Shown: one piece after another, positions 7,171 to 13,433 of the stretch
How positions within the stretch are numbered: position 1 is the stretch's first letter
Layout of the letters: every line of letters starts with the position of its first letter
Assembly (NCBI GenBank): GCA_020722205.1
Contig: DYLF01000008.1
Location: forward strand, 1-48,342
Direction of reading: 5' to 3'
Length of the DNA stretch: 48,342 bases
DNA from: Desulfobacca acetoxidans
GTDB lineage: Bacteria > Desulfobacterota > Desulfobaccia > Desulfobaccales > 0-14-0-80-60-11
The notes under the pieces: model-generated
Told to the model about the DNA's origin: nothing
The model's database searches: none
What the model saw: only the letters and a program-made list of their open reading frames with translations
Translations under genes and position numbers: made by a program

Positions 7171-7953
7171 ATGCGGCGCTTGATTGTGGGAGTGTTATGC
7201 CTCACGGGCATCCTCGGTTGGGTGAACGTCAGTAAGGCTCATTTCGGCCTGATCCTGCCGGAGAGATCCATGGTGATGCAGAGCGACAAACCTGAACTGG
7301 AAGTGACCCTAGCCTTCTGCCACCCCTTTGAACAGAACGGCATGGACCTGGCCAGGCCCAAGAAATTTGGGGTGATGTCCGGAAAAACCAACACCGAGCT
7401 AACCAACAGCCTGCAGGAAACCCAAGTCCTGGGAAAAAAGGCCTGGAAAGGCGTTTACACTATAAAAAGGCCGGGTATTTACACGTTTTATTTTGACCCC
7501 CAACCCTACTGGGAGCCGGCGGAAGAAAAATTTATTATCCACCAGACCAAAACTTATGTAGCCGCCTGGGGCTACGAAGAGGATTGGGACCAAGAAGTGG
7601 GCCTCAAGGCGGAAATCATTCCCCTGACCAGGCCCTTTGCCGTTTACGCCGGCAACGTCTTCCGAGGGATCGTGAAATTTAAAGGTAGTCCCGTGCCCGA
7701 CACCGACGTGGAAGTGGAATACTGGAACCCCGGTGGGAAGGTGGAAGCACCCAATGAATATTTCGTCACCCTGAAGCTGAAGACCGATAAAAACGGGATC
7801 TTCGCCTTCGCTCCGCCCAAGGCGGGGTGGTGGGGCTTCTCCGCCATCAACGAGGAAAAGGACGCCTTACGAGGGCCGGACGGCAAGAAAAAGAAAGCCG
7901 AATACGGCGCGGTGATGTGGGTGCAGTTTAGCGAGTGGCCAGCGGTCAAATAA
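7171..7953 (+). CDS. nikK: NikK-like periplasmic protein (DUF4198)
   Basis: 260 residues with a signal peptide (LIVGVLCLTGILGWVNVSKA) directly followed by HFGLILPE. This His-containing mature N-terminus and the immunoglobulin-like body match DUF4198, the family named NikK when found with nikMLNQO. Residues FCHPFEQNGMDL lie near residue 50 and may contribute ligands. It has a strong AAAGGAGGAGGC ribosome site. It is probably a periplasmic nickel-handling partner of the transporter. The exact mechanism is not known to me. Confidence 0.75.
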   Translation: MRRLIVGVLCLTGILGWVNVSKAHFGLILPERSMVMQSDKPELEVTLAFCHPFEQNGMDLARPKKFGVMSGKTNTELTNSLQETQVLGKKAWKGVYTIKRPGIYTFYFDPQPYWEPAEEKFIIHQTKTYVAAWGYEEDWDQEVGLKAEIIPLTRPFAVYAGNVFRGIVKFKGSPVPDTDVEVEYWNPGGKVEAPNEYFVTLKLKTDKNGIFAFAPPKAGWWGFSAINEEKDALRGPDGKKKKAEYGAVMWVQFSEWPAVK

Positions 7954-8004
7954 CGAGTAGGAGTATATAGGGGAGAATTCACGAAAAACTTTAAAGTATA
8001 TAAA

Positions 8005-8344
8005 ATGATTCGGCTTTCCCTGGCCATGGTTCTGGCCTTAAGTTGGATGGCCACATCGCCGACCCTGGCCCAGGTGCCGGGCCCCCCGGAAACGGGGGAA
8101 GAATGCCCCTCCACCTTCGGTCCCATCATTACCGACACCGCCGTGCCCAAGTTTCTTCGACGGCGGCCGTCTCATCGGCCATAAAGCCAACCTCGCCCCC
8201 GGTGCCCTGATTTCCGTGCTGCCCGGCATAGAATACATGGCCACGGAAAAGCTCTCTTTTGCCCTCGGGGTGAATGTGGACCTGGCCGGTAAAAACACCG
8301 ACGCTGTGTTGACACCCAGGCTGTCTGCGGTGTATGCTTTTTAA
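8005..8344 (+). pseudogene. outer-membrane beta-barrel gene with internal deletion
   Basis: The first frame from ATG 8005 encodes a signal peptide (LSLAMVLALSWMATSPTLAQ) and the start of a mature protein (FGPIITDTAVP), then stops at 8182-8184. A second frame, in a different phase from about 8153, encodes IGHKANLAPGALISVLPGIE through LSAVYAF, ending in Phe as outer-membrane barrels do. The two pieces look like the N- and C-termini of one Phenol_MetA_deg-type barrel of several hundred residues whose middle has been lost, with a frameshift at the joint (~8150). Its place after nikK suggests a lost outer-membrane partner of the nickel system. That role is speculation. Confidence 0.65.
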
Positions 8345-8367
8345 AATCAACCCCTGGAGGATATCGT

Positions 8368-8835
8368 ATGAAACGATGGCAATTGGCGGCCACAGTCCTT
8401 CTTTTTTTATCCCTTTACTTGGGGGTTGGGGCCAGCCCGGGGTGGAGCCAGGGCCGGGGGCAGGGCTTCCGCCCCTGCCCGTATACGCCCTATGTGTGTC
8501 CGGTGACGGCTACTTGCCAACCTTTTCTGGAGAGCGGCAAGGTGGTTAAAGTGCTTACTGAAGCCCTGACGACGATCATGCACCCCGGCCTGGCTTTGGT
8601 GATGGAAACCAAAACCAAGGGGCAGGTTCTGGTCCACCTGGGCCCGGCATGGTATCTGGAGCGCCAGGTGTTTGAGCTTAATCGGGGGGATGAGGTGCAG
8701 GTCAAGGGAGTCTGTGAAAAAGAAAAGGACGGCAAGTTGGGGGTGATCGCCTATGAACTCAGCAAGGGCGATTATATTTTGCATTTGCGGGATTCGCAGG
8801 GTCGCCCCTACTGGGAGGCTTGGCGCAAAAAGTAA
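8368..8835 (+). CDS. secreted OB-fold-like protein, function unknown
   Basis: 155 residues: a signal peptide to about residue 28 (LLFLSLYLGVGASPGWS), a short Cys-containing segment (CPYTPYVCPVTATC), then a beta-rich domain (GQVLVHLGPAWYLERQ, GDEVQVKGVCE, VIAYELSKGD, LRDSQGRPYWEAWRKK) resembling small bacterial OB-fold proteins. GGAGGATATCGT precedes the ATG. It lies between the broken porin and the His-rich peptide and may be part of the metal locus. No activity can be named. Confidence 0.7.
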   Translation: MKRWQLAATVLLFLSLYLGVGASPGWSQGRGQGFRPCPYTPYVCPVTATCQPFLESGKVVKVLTEALTTIMHPGLALVMETKTKGQVLVHLGPAWYLERQVFELNRGDEVQVKGVCEKEKDGKLGVIAYELSKGDYILHLRDSQGRPYWEAWRKK

Positions 8836-8856
8836 AAAGCTGCAAGCAGAACCCCC

Positions 8857-8885
8857 TTGACAGGGAAAAGAGAAATGGATAATTT
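8857..8885 (+). promoter_or_regulatory. promoter of the His-rich peptide gene
   Basis: TTGACA (8857-8862), 17 bases, TAATTT (8880-8885), 25 bases before the ATG at 8910. It gives this small gene its own transcript despite the nickel operon upstream. Confidence 0.6.
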
Positions 8886-8909
8886 TTAAACTAGAAAGGA
8901 GGGATAGCT

Positions 8910-9071
8910 ATGTGCTGCCATAGTAAAGACAAGCATGAACATGAGCATCGCCATGAGGCCGTGACGCACAGCCACGACGGCCACGAGCATAGCCACGAGG
9001 CTATGGTGCACACCCATGAACATGCCCACAACGATGGGCATCACCAGCACGGGCACACCTGCTGCCACTAA
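8910..9071 (+). CDS. 53-residue His/Cys-rich metal-binding peptide
   Basis: The ATG follows AAAGGAGGGATAGCT, an excellent ribosome site. The product has 19 His and 4 Cys in 53 residues. The termini mirror each other (MCCH at the start, TCCH at the end), and the middle is made of HEHEH, HSHD, HEHSH, HTHEHAH and GHHQHGH units. Such composition is known in nickel- or zinc-storing peptides such as Hpn. There is no signal peptide, so it should be cytoplasmic. With its own promoter and terminator next to a nickel importer, a nickel store or buffer is the best guess. Zinc or copper remain possible. Confidence 0.75.
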   Translation: MCCHSKDKHEHEHRHEAVTHSHDGHEHSHEAMVHTHEHAHNDGHHQHGHTCCH

Positions 9072-9161
9072 GGAAAGCCACAATTCTGCCCCAGAATTGA
9101 GCCACGAAGGCCTAATCCGGTCTGAAGACCTGGACGAGAGCGTTTGTGGCTTTCCTTTTTT
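9071..9161 (+). terminator. branched terminator after the His-rich gene
   Basis: AGGAAAGCCACAA (9071-9083) pairs perfectly over 13 bp with TTGTGGCTTTCCT (9144-9156), followed by T's to 9161. Inside this stem sit two further hairpins: AATTCTG/CAGAATT (9082-9098) and TCCGGTC-TGAA-GACC.GGA (about 9116-9134). The result is a three-way junction, more elaborate than termination needs. Confidence 0.65.
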
Positions 9162-9177
9162 CTCCCAACCCTCTTCC

Positions 9178-9366
9178 TCATCCTCTCCCCAGTGGAATAT
9201 ACCAGGAGCCGGCTGACTTTCTGGCCTGCCGGCGCCGAAAATCGCAATGACAGCAAAGCAACTCCAGATTCCTCACCCGGTGGTAACTGCCGCAGGAGGC
9301 GCAATATGCGTAGTTTTCATGGTGAATTGACTCTTTGACCTTGGCTATGGCGGGCTGCGGGCTCAT
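9178..9366 (-). CDS. small Zn-ribbon protein, unknown function
   Basis: 62 residues with four cysteines as CASC and CCHC around a short basic loop (YCASCGSYHRVRNLELLCCH), typical of a zinc ribbon, and an Arg-rich stretch after it (RRRQARK). The ATG is preceded by AAAGGAGAGAGAGG. It runs convergent to the His-rich gene. Length and composition are like small nucleic-acid-binding or accessory proteins. No family is recognised. Confidence 0.5.
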   Translation of the reverse strand: MSPQPAIAKVKESIHHENYAYCASCGSYHRVRNLELLCCHCDFRRRQARKSAGSWYIPLGRG

Positions 9367-9500
9367 CCTCTCTCTCCTTTCTTCCTGCCAGGTGTGTCAT
9401 TGCAGCCCTTTTTAAACCATGAGCCAAGCGATCTCTAATACACATGAAACAAATGTCCCAGTAACCAGCACCGGCCAGATTTTGGGTTGGCCGTTTCCTC

Positions 9501-9541
9501 TTGCAGAGCTGCAAAAAATTATTGCAACCGAGTCGCAATAA
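9501..9541 (+). promoter_or_regulatory. Fur-type operator and promoter of the fur-family gene
   Basis: Two inverted repeats: TTGCA-4-TGCAA (9501-9514) and TTATTGC-9-GCAATAA (9519-9541). The second resembles TTGCAA..TCGCAA sites of Fur-family regulators. A TTGCAA-17-TAGAAT promoter (9523-9551) overlaps it and places transcription start at about the ATG (9557). This suggests autorepression and a nearly leaderless message. Confidence 0.55.
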
Positions 9542-9556
9542 AGATAGAATTTTCAC

Positions 9557-10003
9557 ATGCAGTCCGAGCAGGAGATCCTCCGCCAATATCTTAAAGAAAA
9601 CGGCCTCCGACGCACCCCCGAGCGGGAGCACATCCTGCAAGAGATTTTTGCCACGCACGAACATTTCGACGTCGATGAGCTTTACCTCAGACTCTGCCAG
9701 AAAGGCGTCAAGATCTCTAAAGCCTCCATCTACCGCGCGCTCAGGCTGTTCCTGGATTGCGGCCTAATCCGGGAGGTGGATTTCAGCGACGGGCACTGGC
9801 ATTTTGAACATATCTACGGGCATAACCAGCATGCCCATTTGCGGTGCCTGGGGTGCGGCGAAATCGTCGAATTTGAAGACCCCAACCTCACCTTACTCCA
9901 GGGACAACTGGGTCGGGACTATCACTATCAAATTGTCAGCTGCCATCTGGAAGTGAAAGGCTATTGCGCCACCTGTGGCAAAACCAGAGAAAAAAGCTTA
10001 TGA
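9557..10003 (+). CDS. Fur-family metal-responsive repressor
   Basis: 148 residues. N-terminal winged helix with LRRTPEREHIL and KASIYRALRLF (recognition helix). The HEHFD hinge motif is at 34-38, the His-rich sensor stretch HWHFEHIYGHNQHAH, and two structural zinc pairs Cys97/Cys100 (CLGCG) and Cys137/Cys140 (CATCG). Whether it senses iron (Fur), zinc (Zur), nickel (Nur) or peroxide (PerR) cannot be read reliably. Downstream feoA argues for iron, while the upstream nickel operon and His-rich peptide argue for nickel. Confidence 0.88.
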   Translation: MQSEQEILRQYLKENGLRRTPEREHILQEIFATHEHFDVDELYLRLCQKGVKISKASIYRALRLFLDCGLIREVDFSDGHWHFEHIYGHNQHAHLRCLGCGEIVEFEDPNLTLLQGQLGRDYHYQIVSCHLEVKGYCATCGKTREKSL

Positions 10004-10089
10004 AATTTTGCCTTAGACCTGTGGCTGAGAGCGATAACCTTGAACCCTAAACACGCTGCCTAAAGGCGACTAAGAAGACCCTCAAAACC

Positions 10090-10350
10090 ATGAACGAACA
10101 TTACACCGTCAGTGCTGAGTGCCCTTTGGCTCAGATGCCCATCGGCCAGCGGGCGCGGATCACAAGATTTCTCGGAGGTCGGATGTTGAGGTCCCGGCTC
10201 ATAGCTCTGGGACTGAATCTGGGTCAGGAAATAGATATCTTGCAGAATAATCGCGGCCTGCTCATTGTAGGTTTAAACGGCGGACGAGTGGCCTTAGGAA
10301 GGGGCATCAGCCAAAAAATCCTGGCCGTGCTGGCGTCAGCCTCAAAATAA
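10090..10350 (+). CDS. feoA: FeoA-type SH3-like protein
   Basis: 86 residues with the FeoA pattern: an N-terminal leader CPLAQMPIGQRARITRF, the RLIALGLNLGQEIDIL turn, and the closing RVALGRGISQKILA. FeoA is the small cytoplasmic partner of the FeoB ferrous iron permease. No feoB follows within the window, so this copy is isolated. It has no clear Shine-Dalgarno (AAAACC before ATG). Co-transcription with the fur-family gene, 86 bases upstream, is likely. Confidence 0.85.
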   Translation: MNEHYTVSAECPLAQMPIGQRARITRFLGGRMLRSRLIALGLNLGQEIDILQNNRGLLIVGLNGGRVALGRGISQKILAVLASASK

Positions 10351-10764
10351 AGCTCTGCCCAAATTTAAGGATATAAGGGGGGGAGCATAAGTTCCCACAA
10401 AGGAAAACCGGCCAGGTGGGGGAGGAACCTGACCGGTTTAGGTGAAAGGAGAAAATGGTATATGAACACTGATTAAGGGGGGGATGTGGGTCCTTATATT
10501 AGGTCCATATACGCCTATTGCTTATTGCAGCAATTATGCCATTGGCAGAAGTAAAATAAAATTATTAATATTATGAGTTAGTTATATTAAACGCCGCCTC
10601 TTCGCCCCACTTGTTTTCCTGCCTCCACCCATTAAATTGGTTCAAAAATTTGTACGCAAAAACCAGGCTTTCCGGGCAGTCTTTGTAAGATATGGATTTA
10701 ACAGCAGTATTAGGTTCTAAAATTTGGCCCGGGACAGCCCCAAAATCAAATTTTTTGTCCGGCC
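10351..10764. other. gene-free gap with a strong hairpin
   Basis: About 410 bases. AACCGG.CAGGT pairs with ACCTG.CCGGTT (10406-10438), a strong stem but without a T-tract. It is followed by AAAGGAGAAA and a five-codon ATG frame (ATG near 10455), which may be the ghost of a lost gene start (feoB would be expected here). Around 10520-10537 TTATTGCAGCAAT shares its left arm with the fur operator. No larger gene is seen. Confidence 0.45.
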
Positions 10765-12783
10765 TCAGGGGCATTCCACCACCATATGTCCCTGAGGGGT
10801 AATTTTTCCCTGCCAACCTGGTAAAAGGAAAAGAGTGGCAAATTCCTCGGCCACTACCGCCGGCCCTGCCAAGGTGAAGCCTGGTTCCAAAGCAGGGCGA
10901 TAATACAAGGGGGTAGTACTCAGCTCTCCCGTGGGCAACCTCAGGCGGCTTCGGAGGGGCAGATTCAAGGTGGAGGCGGCTGCCGCCCCTTTCATGACCG
11001 GTAAATCTTCGGTAACTTCTGACTCTGCAAAATAAAGGCGCATGACCACAGCTTCGATCTCGCGCCCTGGAAAGGCGTGGCCGTACAGGCGTTGATGCCG
11101 CATCTGGAAGTCTTCCCGAAAACTCGTCGTCAGGGGCACTGAGATCCTGTAGCTCTGCCCTCGATAGCGCATCTCCAGCTCCGCGTTCACCAGGAGGTGG
11201 TCGGGTTCCACGCCATCCGCCGCCAGCTCTGCCAGTCCCTGCTGCTTCAGCTCCTGGTATGCCCGGTGCAATCTCTCCCAGGTGAGGGCGGCCCCGCTGG
11301 CCAGCAAAGTGCGTCCCAGGTCCCGGCGGTGGCCGGCCAAGGCCATTCCCCAAGCCGACAGCACCCCGGCCTGGGCCGGCATGATAATCCGCCGGATACC
11401 CAATTCCTGCGCCAGCTCGCAGACGTGCAGGCCCCCGGCCCCACCGAAACAGCACAGGGTAAAATCCCGCGGATCATGCCCCCGCTCCAGACTCACCGTC
11501 TGCAAAGCTTTGGCCATATGGCTATTGGCGGTCCGGATTATTCCTAAGGCCAGTTCCTCCGGGGCGACGTTGAAGTCTCGGGCCAGCCTCTCCACGGCTC
11601 GCACAGTGGCCCCGACCTGCAACCCCATACGTCCCCCCAAGAAAGCCGCCGGCACCAGGCGCCCCAGGTAAAGTTGGGCATCAGTCACCGTGAGGGCTTC
11701 CCCTTGACCATAACATACCGGACCGGGATCAGCCCCGGCGCTGGCCGGGCCCACCCTCAAAGCTCCCCCCTGATCCCGCCAGGCGATGGAACCTCCGCCG
11801 GCCCCGACTGTATGTATGTCTATCACTGGCCGGCCCAGGGGATATCCCTCCAAAAGATATTCTGAGGTCAGAGGTATCCCCCCGGCCAATAGGGCCACAT
11901 CGGTGGAGGTACCACCCATATCCAGGGTGAGAATCTTTTTTTCGCCCAAGGCGCGGGCCAGCCTCCAGGCACCCAAAACCCCACCGGCCGGGCCCGACAG
12001 AACAGTGTTCAGACCCCAGGAAGCCGCCCGTCGGGCCGGCAGAAACCCACCGTTGGACTGTTGGATGAACAGGGGCGCCCCGGGCAATTCACGTTCCCAG
12101 ATGCTCAGATACCTTGCCAGCACCGGAGAAAGATAAGCGTTCAACACCGTGGCCGATGTGCGCTCATACTCCCGCAATTCCGGCAGCACCCGGCTGGACA
12201 GCGACAAGGGCACTCCCAGCTCAGCAAAAGCCGCCCCCAGACGTTCTTCGTGCTCCGGGTTCACATAGGCGTGCAATAGGCACACCGCCACGGCTTCCGG
12301 TACCAACTCCGCCACCCGCTGCTTCACCCGACTAACCTCGTCAGCCGTCAAGGCGGTGAGCACCGAGCCATCGGCCCGTCGGCGCTCTTTCACCCCCACC
12401 ACCTGTTCCCGGGATAACAGTGCCGGCGGCTTGCTGCCGGTCAGGGAAAACAGCTCGCCACGGGTTTGCCGCCCGATAAAAAAGACATCTTCAAAGCCCT
12501 GAGTGGTCACCAGCACCACCCGGGCCCCCCGGCGAGTGAGAAAGGCGTTGGTACCCACCGTGGTGCCGTGCACCACCTCCACCCCTGCCAAACCCTCCGG
12601 GCGCAGTTCTCTCAACCCAAGCCTGATGGCCCGCCAGGGGTCCCTGGGCTGGGAAGGCACTTTATGCATCCGCCCCTCGCCTTGGCCCAAAAAGACAAAA
12701 TCCGTAAAAGTCCCACCTGTATCAATGCCGATCCGCATACCATCGTGCGCCGGAAAACCAAACTTCCTTATACCTTCCACCAC
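10765..12783 (-). CDS. hyuA: hydantoinase/oxoprolinase A-type ATPase subunit
   Basis: Up to 672 residues; the conserved part starts at MRIGIDTGGTFTDFVF (ATG 12738), so the first 15 residues from a GTG at 12783 may not be translated. Other HyuA hallmarks: VHGTTVGTNAFL, LSGPAGGVLGA, LTLDMGGTSTDVAL, DIHTVGAGGGSIA, VGPASAGADPGP, and CFGGAGGLHVCELA. Family members cleave hydantoins, 5-oxoproline or acetone-type substrates with ATP, usually with a HyuB partner. No hyuB is adjacent, so the activity is uncertain. An extra HyuB elsewhere or a stand-alone role is possible. Confidence 0.85.
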   Translation of the reverse strand: MVEGIRKFGFPAHDGMRIGIDTGGTFTDFVFLGQGEGRMHKVPSQPRDPWRAIRLGLRELRPEGLAGVEVVHGTTVGTNAFLTRRGARVVLVTTQGFEDVFFIGRQTRGELFSLTGSKPPALLSREQVVGVKERRRADGSVLTALTADEVSRVKQRVAELVPEAVAVCLLHAYVNPEHEERLGAAFAELGVPLSLSSRVLPELREYERTSATVLNAYLSPVLARYLSIWERELPGAPLFIQQSNGGFLPARRAASWGLNTVLSGPAGGVLGAWRLARALGEKKILTLDMGGTSTDVALLAGGIPLTSEYLLEGYPLGRPVIDIHTVGAGGGSIAWRDQGGALRVGPASAGADPGPVCYGQGEALTVTDAQLYLGRLVPAAFLGGRMGLQVGATVRAVERLARDFNVAPEELALGIIRTANSHMAKALQTVSLERGHDPRDFTLCCFGGAGGLHVCELAQELGIRRIIMPAQAGVLSAWGMALAGHRRDLGRTLLASGAALTWERLHRAYQELKQQGLAELAADGVEPDHLLVNAELEMRYRGQSYRISVPLTTSFREDFQMRHQRLYGHAFPGREIEAVVMRLYFAESEVTEDLPVMKGAAAASTLNLPLRSRLRLPTGELSTTPLYYRPALEPGFTLAGPAVVAEEFATLFLLPGWQGKITPQGHMVVECP

Positions 12784-12818
12784 TAAAATCTTTTGCCTGC
12801 CCCCAGCGACAATCTGTT

Positions 12819-13130
12819 ATGATGTCTTTTGTGGCGGCCTCAAACATGCTCACTGTTCGGCAGGCGATCAAAGGGCTCCTCCTGCAACGGCCCTTTTCCG
12901 CCCTGCAACTGAGCCAGCAATTGGCTATCCCGGAAAAAGAAGTTTTGCACCACCTCAACCATTTGCTCCGCTCTCCCGGCCCTGGCTGCCGCTTTGAAAT
13001 CATCCCGGCGGTCTGCAAATCTTGCGGCTTTACCTTTAAAAAGCGAAGCCGCCTCACCAGCCCCTCTCGCTGCCCATTGTGCCGAAGCGAATCCATCCGC
13101 CGGCCGCGTTTTGGCCTAGTGATGCCTTAG
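12819..13130 (+). CDS. HTH plus Zn-ribbon regulator (COG3357-like)
   Basis: 103 residues: a helix-turn-helix near 10-55 (LTVRQAIKGLL, FSALQLSQQLAIPEKEVLHH) and a zinc ribbon with C-x2-C pairs (CKSC near 66, CPLC near 86). This matches the small predicted regulators of COG3357. It is divergent from hyuA with only 35 bases between the outermost starts, so it may regulate that gene or itself. The first ATG (MMSFV) lacks a clear ribosome site; MLTVRQ ten codons on is an alternative start. Confidence 0.7.
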   Translation: MMSFVAASNMLTVRQAIKGLLLQRPFSALQLSQQLAIPEKEVLHHLNHLLRSPGPGCRFEIIPAVCKSCGFTFKKRSRLTSPSRCPLCRSESIRRPRFGLVMP

Positions 13131-13433
13131 GAAGCCCGGTTTGACATGACATTCCCACTGACAGCCCAAGCGCCCCGCCCGAAACAGCAATTATCTTAAA
13201 CCTGAACCCTCAACTTTTGTAAACTCTAAAAAAATCTTTTTCCCCCACCTCTCTCCCCGCAGGTGGCGGCGGGAAATACTATCTATATCAATCAGAAAGA
13301 TATAATTACAGCCTAGATGCTCAACCTAAAAAAGAACATGGATTTAGGCCTTTTTACGCGGCAATCACCTTTCTCCTTTTACCAATTGCCCCGCCACAAA
13401 GGGTAAGGCCGGCAAGCCTCCTGATTGTTGCGT
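13131..13433. other. intergenic gap between convergent genes
   Basis: About 300 bases after the HTH/Zn-ribbon gene and after pheT. Around 13196-13230 there is weak 7-base periodicity (TTAAACC, TGAACCC, TCAACTT). No gene and no clear T-tract terminator are seen. Confidence 0.35.

Noticed and set aside
10571-11455. A long minus-strand frame of 294 codons
   Set aside because: It overlaps hyuA in another frame, has low-complexity Gly/Arg/Pro composition, and hyuA motifs are unambiguous.
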